Assembly: GCF_002027705.1 (NCBI RefSeq)
Contig: NZ_MBTG01000002.1
Coordinates: 186,001-250,000, forward strand
Length of the DNA stretch: 64,000 nt
Direction: 5' to 3'
Origin: Paenibacillus ferrarius
Lineage (GTDB): Bacteria > Bacillota > Bacilli > Paenibacillales > NBRC-103111
The translations under genes were made by a program, and so were the position numbers. This document shows, piece by piece, positions 1 through 9,213 of the stretch (its first letter is position 1; each line of letters starts with the position of its first letter). Below the pieces are notes generated by a model. That model was not told where the DNA came from, did no database searches, and worked only from the letters and a program-made list of their open reading frames with translations.

Positions 1-87
1 AGCGCTTTTTCAAAACTTGAATATACAATCCATAACGGCTATTCTCATCGAGAGCATCCTTGCAGCCGTAACCCCTCGTCCGTCACA

Positions 88-207
88 TTAGCCGCCAATG
101 GTCTGCACACATTTCACTGCTTGCTCATCCGCAGTTTGAGCGAGATCTTCAATCTTCACGACCGTGGCGATTAAAAATAGGGGACGTAGCCAAAAGCCGC
201 CCTCCAT
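88..207 (-). other. possible 39-codon ORF or gene remnant
   Basis: On the minus strand an ATG at 207 opens a 39-codon frame ending in TAA at 88; its C-terminus reads DEQAVKCVQTIGG. It overlaps the hairpin after the epimerase gene and has no convincing ribosome binding site of its own. It could be the tail of a decayed gene or chance. I see no other gene in bases 1 to 190. Confidence 0.2.
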
Positions 208-222
208 CAAGAGGCCGGCTTT
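193..222 (-). terminator. probable terminator of uxaE-like gene
   Basis: The stem AAAGCCG-C-CCTC pairs with GAGG-C-CGGCTTT around a six-base loop, five bases past the stop codon of the minus-strand epimerase gene. Only four Ts follow on the minus strand, so termination may be partial. Confidence 0.5.
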
Positions 223-227
223 CGATT

Positions 228-1712
228 TTATTTGCCCAGCAGATCCAAATGTCTGCCAATATGATGACGAAGTCCTGCAGCGAAGACATCTTCTTGTTCG
301 GCCAGCGTTTGGAAGAACTCATCTGCGAATTGCTTGCTGCCATCGGCATTTTTAGCTTGCAGAAGCAAGCCGTACGTGATGTGCAATAGCTGGCGGGCAT
401 TGTTTTCTTCCATGTAATTCGGCAGATCCGCATCGCTCACTTCAGCTAGAGGGACGATAGCGTCAATATCTGTCGTTACATGATAATAAGCTGTCGCCTC
501 ACTGAAATGCTCTAACGCATATTGATGCATACGGCGGTATAAGGAAGGATTGACCTTCGCTACGACACGCACCGCTTCGAGCCAGTTCGTACCAGCTGTT
601 TTGATATGGAACAAACCGTTCGTATATTGCCCGATCAGCGGGAATACACTGAATTTATCACTGCCGGAATGAATGCTCAGCTTGTATTCAAAATGCACGG
701 CAATCGCCGCATGGCTGGCTAATTCACGCTCAAATTGCGCGATATCGCCAATGTAGTCGATTCCCTTCTGGAATTCGCCGCAGAAGCGCGGCGCCATGCT
801 GAAAATCACAACCCCGCGATCGCGAAGCTCATTCGCTACCAAATAGTGCGCTTCCGGCGAGGTAGGCGTCGCTGTTTCATCAATAGAGATCTCGAAATCG
901 ACTGCACGATCTAACGTGACGATGTATTTACGGAAGATCGCTTCCATGAAATTGATCGCAGCGTCATAGATCAGCACATCTTTCTTCAATGCTTCCGCCG
1001 TGTACGCCAACGCAGCGCCTGGTACATTAGGTGCCGTCTGTAAGTAACGCTGCTCATAATGGCTGCGCAAACTTGCTGGCAGCTGCTCGTATTTGGCTGC
1101 GATTTCCGCTTCTGTCAAGGATTCGATCGTATTGTCAATATTTTCCGAGCAATCCAGCGTCAGCATCGTAAACCCCAGACGCAGCGCATACTCGATGTCT
1201 TCTTCTTTCTTCAAATGGTCGCCGTCCGCGCCATAACCATCTTTGTAGCCTTCTTGAAGTACGGCATAAGCAGCAGCATCCAGCACATCCTCATACGTGC
1301 GGCCTGTTAGTGCAAGCTCACGGATACTTTGCTGGGCCAGTACAGGGCGAATATCTTTGCCGCGAATAGTTTGAATATGGCCAGGGCTGGCAATTCCAAG
1401 ACGATCCCCTAGTCCCATGGTGGCTACTTGCGTTCCAAAGGCTTGTGGGGCTGTATACGGCAAAAATTGATTAAGTGTCAGACGGTTTTCGTGGGATAAC
1501 GGCGCTACCTTCCCCCCGTCAACGAGTTCCCCTTGCAATTGATCAAACAGTTCGCCTTCACCAACAACGATTAACTTCTTTCCTGCTTCTGTCCGTACCA
1601 AAAGGAGTGAAGATTTGCCTACTTGTGTCAATGAAGCTTCATATACGTGAACACTAGGTGAAGAGAACGACGTGATATCGCCTGATTTGATTGCTTTGAT
1701 AAGCTGTTCCAT
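228..1712 (-). CDS. uxaE: tagaturonate epimerase-like protein (UxaE family)
   Basis: This 494-residue soluble protein resembles the UxaE family, which interconverts D-tagaturonate and D-fructuronate in galacturonate catabolism and was described from Thermotoga. The call rests on overall resemblance: the length, and the central segments DGDHLKKEEDIEYAL and SIHSGSDKFSVFPLIG, which carry conserved His and Asp residues typical of a metal-dependent sugar-acid epimerase. The start has an AGGGAGG ribosome binding site. A perfect catabolite-repression element lies just upstream, as expected for a sugar-acid gene. A divergent AraC-type regulator follows at 1892. No other uronate genes are visible, so the pathway context is inferred. 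It could also be another sugar-acid epimerase of the same superfamily. Confidence 0.7.
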   Translation of the reverse strand: MEQLIKAIKSGDITSFSSPSVHVYEASLTQVGKSSLLLVRTEAGKKLIVVGEGELFDQLQGELVDGGKVAPLSHENRLTLNQFLPYTAPQAFGTQVATMGLGDRLGIASPGHIQTIRGKDIRPVLAQQSIRELALTGRTYEDVLDAAAYAVLQEGYKDGYGADGDHLKKEEDIEYALRLGFTMLTLDCSENIDNTIESLTEAEIAAKYEQLPASLRSHYEQRYLQTAPNVPGAALAYTAEALKKDVLIYDAAINFMEAIFRKYIVTLDRAVDFEISIDETATPTSPEAHYLVANELRDRGVVIFSMAPRFCGEFQKGIDYIGDIAQFERELASHAAIAVHFEYKLSIHSGSDKFSVFPLIGQYTNGLFHIKTAGTNWLEAVRVVAKVNPSLYRRMHQYALEHFSEATAYYHVTTDIDAIVPLAEVSDADLPNYMEENNARQLLHITYGLLLQAKNADGSKQFADEFFQTLAEQEDVFAAGLRHHIGRHLDLLGK

Positions 1713-1732
1713 GAAGTAAATCCTCCCTTATT

Positions 1733-1747
1733 TTGCAAGCGTTTGCT
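1733..1747 (-). promoter_or_regulatory. CcpA catabolite-responsive element (cre)
   Basis: TTGCAAGCGTTTGCT matches the Bacillus cre consensus WTGNAANCGNWNNCW at every fixed position. It sits about 20 bases upstream of the uxaE start, where bound CcpA would block transcription. Repression by preferred sugars is inferred. Confidence 0.7.
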
Positions 1748-1891
1748 GATTATCTATAACCTAATCATATCGCAAGTAAGGAGCGTTTTCTCTTCATCTA
1801 TTCCTATTTTCCGCAAAAACTATTCATATTTTGCACAAGAATCATGCTATACTGTTTTCGTAACTGATTGCACTCAAAAGGAGTTCAAGCT

Positions 1892-2731
1892 ATGTCTCGC
1901 ACCGTCACCTTTGGCAATGAAGAAGAAGGTCCCTTTTATATCCAACATATTCATCGTTCCGGCTCTTTTGAACGGACTCAGCATCTGCATGAGATGTACG
2001 AGATTTATTATTTGTATGAAGGCGAACGCATGTATTTCATCCGCGATCGTTCCTACCTGATTCTTCCAGGAGATCTCGTGCTCATTAATCGCCGTGATGT
2101 CCATGCAACCTCAGACTCGGATAAATTAGGACATGCCCGCGTCGTGATCAATTTCAGCGATAGTTTCTTGGAAAATGCCATCAAGGAAGCGCCTTATCTG
2201 CTAGATGCGCTTACGCACAAAACTCCCGTGCTCCGACTGGATCTGCCGACTCGCCGCTTAGTTGAGGATATGCTGGGCAAAATGCTCCATGAGGCAGAAG
2301 TGCCTCAGCTTGGGCAAATCTTCTCCCTGCGGCAGTACTTAGCAGAACTACTGTTGTTCACAGCGAGGTATACGCGTATACATCCGATCACTTCACCTGA
2401 ACATGTTTCCCCTCTGCATCGCAAAATTTCGACCATTGTCCGCTACATCAATACCCATTTCGACGAACAAATCCGACTGGAGGAGCTTGCTGAGCGATTT
2501 GAAATCAGCCCGGCCTATTTGAGTCGAATGTTCAAGGAAATCACCGGATTTTCGATGGTTGAGTATGTCAGTCTTGTTCGTGTACAAGAAGCCCAAAAAC
2601 TGTTAACCCAAACCAATATGAAAGTGATTCTTATTGCTGAACAAGTAGGCTTTGGCTCCTTGGTCCAATTCGGACGGATGTTTCGGCAGATCACCAAAAC
2701 GACGCCGCTTCGCTATCGGCAATCCCGGTGA
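1892..2731 (+). CDS. AraC-family transcriptional regulator with cupin sensor domain
   Basis: This 279-residue protein has an N-terminal cupin-like ligand-binding half (residues about 15-160, with the motif HLHEMYEIYYLYEG) and a C-terminal double helix-turn-helix AraC domain (about 175-279, with ISPAYLSRMFKEITGFS and VGFGSLVQFGRMFRQ). The start chosen is the ATG at 1892, eight bases after AAGGAG; an in-frame TTG at 1868 is rejected because it precedes that site. It is divergent from the uxaE-like gene and probably regulates it or nearby sugar genes; the ligand is not known from sequence. Confidence 0.9.
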   Translation: MSRTVTFGNEEEGPFYIQHIHRSGSFERTQHLHEMYEIYYLYEGERMYFIRDRSYLILPGDLVLINRRDVHATSDSDKLGHARVVINFSDSFLENAIKEAPYLLDALTHKTPVLRLDLPTRRLVEDMLGKMLHEAEVPQLGQIFSLRQYLAELLLFTARYTRIHPITSPEHVSPLHRKISTIVRYINTHFDEQIRLEELAERFEISPAYLSRMFKEITGFSMVEYVSLVRVQEAQKLLTQTNMKVILIAEQVGFGSLVQFGRMFRQITKTTPLRYRQSR

Positions 2732-2816
2732 TGAAAAATTGGGTTTATGAGCTGGAGCAAGCTGCATTGCCGCTGGATGCGACTGTACGATAAGCTGCTG
2801 CGGTTGTGAAGGAAAG

Positions 2817-2944
2817 CCTGCGATTGTGCATCTTTTTATGCTTGATTTCACCTGTTGGAGGCATATTCCTGCGATAATGCATCTTTTTCTGACTTATTAT
2901 CCATTTCACGCTCAAGATGCCTATAAAGCCTGCACAATCGCAGG
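2817..2944 (+). repeat. palindromic repeat array 1 (three units, 51/61-bp spacing)
   Basis: The 384-base gap between the convergent araC-like and exonuclease genes holds no gene but three related 16-base units: CCTGCGATTGTGCATC at 2817, CCTGCGATAATGCATC at 2868 and CCTGCACAATCGCAGG at 2929. Unit starts are 51 and 61 bases apart. The same order, spacing and similar flanks recur in reverse orientation at 52352-52529, so this is a dispersed element and not chance. Units can fold as short CCTGC/GCAGG hairpins. The 61-base step and lack of ribosome binding sites argue against coding. Confidence 0.85.
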
Positions 2945-3042
2945 AATTTTCACTTCGCACGCGATTTCGCTAAAGAAGGTGCTATTCCAAAACTCGTTTC
3001 CGTTTCTCGCATCCACACACTGATGTAAATTTGCCTATCAAA

Positions 3043-3084
3043 AAACGCCTCCATCCCCACTGCGTAGTGGGTTTGGAGGCGTTT
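3043..3084 (-). terminator. rho-independent terminator of ypcP
   Basis: A strong two-part stem (AAACGCCTCCA with TGGAGGCGTTT, inner CCCAC with GTGGG) followed on the minus strand by a run of six Ts, 31 bases after the exonuclease stop codon. Confidence 0.9.
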
Positions 3085-3115
3085 CTGCACGTTATCTGAA
3101 ATTGTCTACTTACCT

Positions 3116-4003
3116 TTAACCATTTACGACCTCAGCCAGTACCTTCACCAAGCCGCCGAATTCCAATTCTTCGAACTTTCTTGCGGCAGCCTCATGACGA
3201 AGAGCCCACAGACAATCATTTAAAGCACACTCGACAGGGACATCCAATCGAATACGCGCAAGGTCTCTCGAGAGATGCAGCATATCCAAGTTGTCTTGAA
3301 TCTTTTTCTTAACACTCGCAGGGAGCAGCTCTAGACTTTCGAGGCATCCCTCGACCGATTTATACTCCGTCAACAGCTTAAGCGCCGTTTTCTCGCCTAT
3401 CCCCTTAACGCCTGGATAATTATCTGCGGTATCTCCCATGAACGCCTTCATATCGATGACCTGAAGAGGAGTTAGCTGCTTCGTGGTATAAAGGGTTTCT
3501 AGATCATACACCGTGTAATTGGAACGTCCTTTATTCATAATGACAATCTTGACTTGTTCGGTAATTAACTGCAGCATGTCATGATCCCCGGTTAAAATGT
3601 AGACTTCGGAGTCACTTTGAAGTTTATTGGCCAGCGTGCCAATACAGTCATCCGCTTCATAGCCGACTAAACCAATATTGGGCACACCCATCTCGGCTAC
3701 TACCTCTTTGACCAAATTAAACTGGGGCAAAAGCTCAAGCGGAGCTTCGATCCGATTTTGCTTGTACAAACTATAGGTCTCGTTGCGAAACGTACTACTC
3801 CCCATATCCCAACAACAGATGACGTGCGTAGGATTAAAAGTGCTTATTGCATCAAAGAAATATTGAATAAATCCATATACTGCATTGGTAGGCACGCCCT
3901 TACTCGTTTTGCGAATATACCCCGAATAGGAAGTCGCGTAAAACGCTCTGAAAAGAAGTGCCATCCCATCGACTAATAAAACTTTTTTGCTCTCGTTGCT
4001 CAA
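3116..4003 (-). CDS. ypcP: 5'-3' exonuclease (YpcP/FEN-like)
   Basis: A 295-residue stand-alone 5'-nuclease of the PolA N-terminal/flap-endonuclease superfamily, which removes RNA primers and flaps. Visible metal-binding acids: VDGMALLFRAF near the N-terminus, YEADDCIGTLA, LTGDHDMLQL, and the helix-hairpin-helix segment MGDTADNYPGVKGIGEKTA. Length equals B. subtilis YpcP (about 296 residues), which lacks the polymerase domain. It is a single-gene unit with its own terminator. Confidence 0.92.
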   Translation of the reverse strand: MSNESKKVLLVDGMALLFRAFYATSYSGYIRKTSKGVPTNAVYGFIQYFFDAISTFNPTHVICCWDMGSSTFRNETYSLYKQNRIEAPLELLPQFNLVKEVVAEMGVPNIGLVGYEADDCIGTLANKLQSDSEVYILTGDHDMLQLITEQVKIVIMNKGRSNYTVYDLETLYTTKQLTPLQVIDMKAFMGDTADNYPGVKGIGEKTALKLLTEYKSVEGCLESLELLPASVKKKIQDNLDMLHLSRDLARIRLDVPVECALNDCLWALRHEAAARKFEELEFGGLVKVLAEVVNG

Positions 4004-4137
4004 CCTAATCTCTCCACTCCGAAACTGATATCTTCCACTACCTACATAGTATCACGTTGCCGCAAGAGTCTCCAACCCAAAATTCTCCATCTTCTGCGGC
4101 AAGACGCACGTGGATTCGACAATTTAATCTAGCCGAA

Positions 4138-5250
4138 TTAATTTAGATAAGCCGCAACTTTCATTTTCATTTCCATCGGAGGCTCCATCCCAAGCTCCTT
4201 TTGGTACAGCGTTTCAAATCTGTCATACTGCTTCGCTGCTTGTTCCTTCTTCCCGCTTTGCACATAAACATCCATTAGCAACTGCTGCATATCCTCATTC
4301 AATGGATACTGGGACAGGTATGTTTCCAGTTTCTGTTCAGCCTTGCTGTATTCTTGCTTGGCCCTATCTCTGTCGACCAAACTGCGGACAAGCGCTGTGT
4401 ACTGCTTGCTATATCCAACCTCAAGTTGTGCCTTCCATAGATAATCCTTCCGATCCAGAAGGATCCCTTGATACAGGGAACACAATCGTTCCGACACAGC
4501 TGCATCCTCCAAGCATTCCAATAACGCCGTTTCATTCTTGGGGAACTCCAGCAGATCGTAGGTGGAGCTTAAGGTATCCAGCATGTACCCATCATTGATT
4601 TTGACAATATCCATGCCCGTCTCTTGTTCTTTCATCATCTTCTTCAAACGATAAATCGTATTGTGCAAATTATGCGTGACCCTTTCCTCATTCATGTCAG
4701 GCCACAAGATATCACTCAATTGCCACTTGCTAATATCCTGATTAGGGTAGCAAAGAAAAAACGCGAACAATTCCTCCGTTTTGCGTGTAGGCCAGCGAAC
4801 AAGTTTACCTTGAGGATTTCTGACCTCGAAGCCGCCGAAACACCGAATCGATGCATACTGAGCTTGCGGTTTCGATTGTGCTGGGATAAGCTCTAGCTTA
4901 AGAAGGCGATTCGTAATTTTCTCAAGTGCTGCAGGTGTAATCGGCTTTAGGATATAGTCAAAAGCATACACCTTGAAAGCATCCAACGCATATTCCTTAT
5001 AAGCTGTCGTAAAAATAATTTTGGTCTGATCGGAGATTTCATTCATTCTTGCCGCAAGCTCAAGACCGTTAATCTTGGGCATCTCTATATCAAGAAAAAC
5101 AATATCCGGACGCAGCTCCGGAAAGCTGGCGAGCGCTTCAAGCGGATTGCTGAAAGCACCGATAATGACATAATGTGAATTTCTTCCGATAATGACTTTC
5201 ATTAATTCAAGGATCGGCTTCTCGTCTTCCACGATAACAACATTGAACAT
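4138..5250 (-). CDS. response regulator with SARP-like DNA-binding and BTAD domains
   Basis: A 370-residue regulator. Residues 1-120 form a receiver domain with phospho-acceptor Asp54 in VFLDIEMP and the conserved LKP lysine near 102. Residues about 135-230 form an OmpR/SARP winged helix (WPTRKTEELFAFFLC, HNLHNTIYRLKK). Residues about 235-365 form a helical BTAD domain. It starts five bases after the kinase stop; its ribosome binding site GAAAGGAGG encodes the last three residues (E-R-R) of the kinase, so the genes are co-translated and surely form a pair. Target genes are unknown. Confidence 0.93.
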   Translation of the reverse strand: MFNVVIVEDEKPILELMKVIIGRNSHYVIIGAFSNPLEALASFPELRPDIVFLDIEMPKINGLELAARMNEISDQTKIIFTTAYKEYALDAFKVYAFDYILKPITPAALEKITNRLLKLELIPAQSKPQAQYASIRCFGGFEVRNPQGKLVRWPTRKTEELFAFFLCYPNQDISKWQLSDILWPDMNEERVTHNLHNTIYRLKKMMKEQETGMDIVKINDGYMLDTLSSTYDLLEFPKNETALLECLEDAAVSERLCSLYQGILLDRKDYLWKAQLEVGYSKQYTALVRSLVDRDRAKQEYSKAEQKLETYLSQYPLNEDMQQLLMDVYVQSGKKEQAAKQYDRFETLYQKELGMEPPMEMKMKVAAYLN

Positions 5251-5254
5251 CGCT

Positions 5255-8200
5255 TTACCTCCTTTCTATTATACGGACTTGATCCGTTTTCGCTAAAGGA
5301 AAACACATCTTCACCTTTGTTCCATAGCCAAGTTCCGATTGAACATCCAGCGTAGCGCCAGCAATCGCATTCAGGCGAGTGCGGATATTGGATATCCCTA
5401 TGCTGCCGTTTAGCTTCTCGGTGCTGACTATCCGGTAGAGCAGATCATCAGGGATGCCCACACCATCATCATGCACGGTTATTTGCAAATACCGATCTCC
5501 CTCTTGAATCGTTAAAGTCACTCTGCCATATCCATCCTTCTCAAATAATCCATGACGAATGGCATTCTCAACAAACGGCTGAATGCATAAAGAAGGGATA
5601 GCTATATTTTTTAAGCCTTCATCTATGATACAGACAAATTCAAAACGCTCCCCGAAGCGAGCCTTTTCAATCTCAACGTAGGCTTCAATCAATTCCAGTT
5701 CTTGCTGGAGAGGAACGAATTCATCGTTGCGGTCCATGTCCAAAATATAGCGCAAATATTGACTGAGCCGCGATAATAAATACGCCGCCTTCTCGCCGTC
5801 CGTATAACAAAAGGAGATGACACTGCTAAGTGCATTATACAGAAAGTGCGGTTTAATTTGCGCTTGGTGAAAGGCAAGCTCATGACGGATCGCCTCTTGT
5901 ATCGACGTTTTCATAGCAATCAATGTTTGAATTCTGGCGATAAGCGTTTCGGCTTCAAACGGCTTCGTTAAATAATCGTTCGCTCCCGCTCTGAAGCCCA
6001 TAGCGATGTCCTGCGAAGTATCCTTCGCTGTTGCGAATAAGATAGGCAAGTCCAGGATCGAATATTGAGAGCGCAGCTGGCGACAAAGCTCAATGCCCGA
6101 AGTGCCTGGCATCATCACATCCAAAATAATGAGGTCAACCTGAGGATGTTCCTTGATTTTGACCCATGCCTCTTTGGCAGAGAAAGCAGCTATCACATTA
6201 TAGCGGTGTCTTTTCAAAATATTCAGCAAGGTGTGAATATTGGAGGCTTCATCATCCACAATTAAGACCGTATAGGCATGCTCTTCCAAAATATCAAGCG
6301 AATCCATTTCCTCAAAAGTATAATCGCGATGCGCATTCACATTAGTAAGAGCATGTTGAACAGGAAAGTTCTCTTCATAAGGCAGCGTAAAAGCCATGCG
6401 TGTCCCTGCTCCGACATCCGACCATTCAACCTGGATGTCTCCCCCCATACGTTCGACAAGCTGGCGGCTAATATACAAGCCAACCCCCATGCCCAAATAT
6501 CCATCGTCCGGCAGCACCTGTTCAACCTGCTCAAAGTATTCGAAAACCTTCGTATGCTTGTCTTCCGGAATCCCAATTCCTGTATCTGTTACTGAAATAT
6601 TTACGATTCCATTCGAAACTTTTGACCTCACACTGATCTCCCCTATTTCCGTGTGCTTAATCGCATTATGCACCAGATTGTAGAGAATTTGTCGCAATCG
6701 GCTCTCATCTGCCTGCACCCAGACATTCGGCCGAACCTGATTATCCAGCCGCACCGCCTTGCCTGCAAGCTCGAATTGCAGCACATCGAATACGATCTGT
6801 GTCACCGCTCTTACGTTGACCACTGTCATATTCAGACGCAGCTCACCATGTTTTAAACGCGTTACATCTATCAAATCATGCATGAGCATAGACAGTTTGA
6901 CCGACGTATCCTTGATCAGCCAAAGATTCTGTTTCTGCTTGGAAGACAAATTATGCTCGTCGTCATCCAGTAAATAAGACGTTATGTTCATGATTCCGTG
7001 CAAAGGAGTCTTGATCTCATGCGACGTATGCATAAGAAACTCATCTTTGAGCTGATTGGAAATCGTTAGTTGATGCGTTAGCATCTCCGCTTTCTCATAA
7101 GCGTTCGTGAACCGCAAGGCAAGCAGGATGTTCATCAGCGTAATGAAAGAAATAACGCCAATTTTACTCAAGGCATCCGAAGTAACCACATTTTCTGCAT
7201 ACAAAGAGCTATCCACCAAATAAATCATTAGCGATATGATCACAAAGATAAACAAAATGAGCTCTCCGCGTTCCGCGGTTCCTCTCTGGCTTCTACTGTA
7301 TAAGTAGATCATTCTGCCAAATATGAAAAGAGGAGCGATTGCAATATACAGAAAAAAGATATATCTCACTTCGTTGTAAATGGCATAAGGCAAAACAAAA
7401 ATGGCTGCTATGTAACACACAAGCGGTGAGATCAGCCACAGGATCATTCGCTTCGAAAGAAGCCTGCTGTCAATCGAACTGAAAAAAAGGATGCTCAGCA
7501 CCGAGCTGACAAACTCACCTACATCCAGCGCCTTGTAGACAATCTCGAAAGGGATGCCTGGGAGCATTCTCTGAAAAATTTTCTCGCCAAACAGCAGTTG
7601 GACGAAGGAAAGCGAGAATAAATACAAACCGCTGGTCAAGTAGATCTTCTCACGTTTCCGAAGAAAATAGAGGTTCAGATGATACGCTCCGAATATGCTG
7701 AGCAGCAAAATGCTGGCTAGATCACTGCCCATCAGCAGCGTATTCAGATTCATGATGTCGCCATACCATCCGAATTGAATGGAATTCACGATACCGCCGG
7801 TAAAAAATACATAGTTCGATACTTGAATCAGAATTTCAATCTCTTTGGTTTGCGGATGAATAAAAGCACTGTAAGGTGTGTTGCCCGGTCGATGGGCTGC
7901 CTCCGTTGCGGCAGGGTGCCCGCTCTCTCCTTCCAGCTTGCCATCTATGTATAATCGATGAGACATCCGGATGCTTCGCAATTTCACACCATAGATATCG
8001 TCAGAAGCATTCACAAGCAGCTTGAGACGATAGGTTCCATAGCCTTTTCCCGACATGCCCCCATCTTTATTTTTGCCCCTCCATGTACCAGGAACAGGTA
8101 AATAAGAGACATCATTTCGCTCTCCTACTTGAAAATCACTAGGCTCCAGCAGCTTTCCTTCATAGAATTCCCATTCGCCATCCAGAGTGACCAAGCCTTG

Positions 8201-8353
8201 TTTATGAAAGTCCCATTGCGTTAAATCCAGGACGCCTCGCTTGGCAGGGTGGGTAGCATGATTAGGCAGCATCTGCCAATAGAGACTAAAAAATAATGAG
8301 ATTAAGAAAAGAGAAAACAGAATAATTCCTATTCGTCTAGGAAAACTCTTCAC
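5255..8353 (-). CDS. hybrid sensor histidine kinase with two kinase cores
   Basis: A 1032-residue membrane kinase. In order: N-terminal membrane segment (about 8-28), an extracellular 7TMR-DISM-type jelly-roll domain (about 40-190), seven membrane helices (about 205-415), HisKA with His445 (SHEIKTPLHGI), an ATPase domain (about 535-660), a receiver domain with Asp745 (LIILDVMMPG), then a second LytS-type kinase core with His837 (IKPHFLYNALS) and its own ATPase domain (about 920-1020). The start is GTG at 8353, seven bases after AAAGGAGG; a TTG seven codons upstream precedes that site. It likely signals to the adjacent SARP-like regulator. The ligand is unknown, but DISM domains often bind carbohydrates. 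Confidence 0.93.
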   Translation of the reverse strand: MKSFPRRIGIILFSLFLISLFFSLYWQMLPNHATHPAKRGVLDLTQWDFHKQGLVTLDGEWEFYEGKLLEPSDFQVGERNDVSYLPVPGTWRGKNKDGGMSGKGYGTYRLKLLVNASDDIYGVKLRSIRMSHRLYIDGKLEGESGHPAATEAAHRPGNTPYSAFIHPQTKEIEILIQVSNYVFFTGGIVNSIQFGWYGDIMNLNTLLMGSDLASILLLSIFGAYHLNLYFLRKREKIYLTSGLYLFSLSFVQLLFGEKIFQRMLPGIPFEIVYKALDVGEFVSSVLSILFFSSIDSRLLSKRMILWLISPLVCYIAAIFVLPYAIYNEVRYIFFLYIAIAPLFIFGRMIYLYSRSQRGTAERGELILFIFVIISLMIYLVDSSLYAENVVTSDALSKIGVISFITLMNILLALRFTNAYEKAEMLTHQLTISNQLKDEFLMHTSHEIKTPLHGIMNITSYLLDDDEHNLSSKQKQNLWLIKDTSVKLSMLMHDLIDVTRLKHGELRLNMTVVNVRAVTQIVFDVLQFELAGKAVRLDNQVRPNVWVQADESRLRQILYNLVHNAIKHTEIGEISVRSKVSNGIVNISVTDTGIGIPEDKHTKVFEYFEQVEQVLPDDGYLGMGVGLYISRQLVERMGGDIQVEWSDVGAGTRMAFTLPYEENFPVQHALTNVNAHRDYTFEEMDSLDILEEHAYTVLIVDDEASNIHTLLNILKRHRYNVIAAFSAKEAWVKIKEHPQVDLIILDVMMPGTSGIELCRQLRSQYSILDLPILFATAKDTSQDIAMGFRAGANDYLTKPFEAETLIARIQTLIAMKTSIQEAIRHELAFHQAQIKPHFLYNALSSVISFCYTDGEKAAYLLSRLSQYLRYILDMDRNDEFVPLQQELELIEAYVEIEKARFGERFEFVCIIDEGLKNIAIPSLCIQPFVENAIRHGLFEKDGYGRVTLTIQEGDRYLQITVHDDGVGIPDDLLYRIVSTEKLNGSIGISNIRTRLNAIAGATLDVQSELGYGTKVKMCFPLAKTDQVRIIERR

Positions 8354-8496
8354 GGCAGCTCCTCCTTTCTTCAAATTTCGCTACGTTTGATTCTATCATT
8401 TCAAACTCACAAAAAACTCACAAGATTATATGTAGTCCCTATTATAGCAAGTTGAGAGCTTGTTTGAGTAAAAAATGGTTAATGGAAGTTGCAAAA

Positions 8497-8530
8497 AAAC
8501 CGTCGCCAGCAAAGGTGCTGGCGACGGTTT
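8497..8530 (-). terminator. rho-independent terminator of ssuE
   Basis: A perfect 15-base stem, AAACCGTCGCCAGCA with TGCTGGCGACGGTTT, followed on the minus strand by a T run, just past the FMN reductase stop. Confidence 0.95.
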
Positions 8531-8544
8531 TCCAAATTCGAATC

Positions 8545-9087
8545 TTAACGGCTTGTATGCCACTTTATTTCTTGAACGAAGTCAGCTACCGACTGCTGCA
8601 AGCGAGTGGAAATTTCATCATCCAGAATCGCTTGTCCTTGTTCCCCCCATGTAACTTGCTTATCCAATACGAAAACGCCTTGCAAAATATTTTGTGCACC
8701 CAGTGCAGATAACACGGGTTTCAGCGCGTAATCAATCGCAAGCAAGTGAGAAATAGTTCCTCCTACAGCAAGCGGAAGCACGACCTTGCGCTCAAGTCCT
8801 TTTTGCGGCAGCAGATCAAGGAAAGCTTTCAAGACGCCTGTATAAGAGGCTTTGTATACCGGCGTTGCCACGAATACAGCATCAGCTCCGGCAACAAGCG
8901 CGTTAGCGTTCACTATCGCTTCACTATCGAACTTCGCATACAGCAAATCTTCAGCCGGGATATCGCGAACTTTGATCCAATCAACTTCAATACCCGCTTC
9001 AATGAGCGCGGACTTTGCTACTTCAATAACACCATGTATACGGGACGTGGGCGTTGGGCTTCCTGAGATAATGACTACTTTGGGCAT
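8545..9087 (-). CDS. ssuE: NADPH-dependent FMN reductase (SsuE type)
   Basis: A 180-residue flavodoxin-fold reductase that supplies FMNH2 to monooxygenases, classically the SsuD sulfonate monooxygenase. Visible: phosphate-binding SGSPTPTSR at the N-terminus, VFVATPVYKASYTGVLKAFLD near residue 75, and LPLAVGGTISHLLAIDYALKP, all typical of SsuE. The ATG at 9087 follows GGAGAG; a frame extension to 9150 is rejected because it crosses the leader hairpin. No ssuABCD genes are near, so the partner oxygenase is elsewhere. Regulation is probably through the leader terminator at 9123-9165. Confidence 0.88.
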   Translation of the reverse strand: MPKVVIISGSPTPTSRIHGVIEVAKSALIEAGIEVDWIKVRDIPAEDLLYAKFDSEAIVNANALVAGADAVFVATPVYKASYTGVLKAFLDLLPQKGLERKVVLPLAVGGTISHLLAIDYALKPVLSALGAQNILQGVFVLDKQVTWGEQGQAILDDEISTRLQQSVADFVQEIKWHTSR

Positions 9088-9122
9088 GCGTTTCACTCTC
9101 CATTTTATTAGGTTTAGGATGA

Positions 9123-9165
9123 AAAAAAGACTCCGCTTTCTTTGCTTCATACAAAGTGGGAGTCT
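9123..9165 (-). promoter_or_regulatory. leader terminator/attenuator upstream of ssuE
   Basis: On the minus strand AGACTCC-CACTTTG pairs with CAAAG-AAAGC-GGAGTCT around TATGAAG and is followed by seven Ts, about 35 bases before the ssuE ATG. A promoter lies on its far side, so transcripts must pass this terminator: an attenuation arrangement. I recognise no T-box, SAM or other known riboswitch core here. The alternative is that it merely ends the upstream glycosyltransferase transcript. Confidence 0.6.
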
Positions 9166-9213
9166 CCAGTTGTCAGGTCGACTAAGTTAATTCATAGTAT
9201 TTTACTTGGAATT

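Noticed and set aside
2826..3023. Short frame across repeat array 1 as a small protein
   Set aside because: The 61-base unit step breaks any common frame, and there is no ribosome binding site; the frame just translates the repeat units.
9123..9165. T-box or SAM riboswitch before ssuE
   Set aside because: No GGTGG/ACC T-box core and no SAM aptamer blocks are visible.
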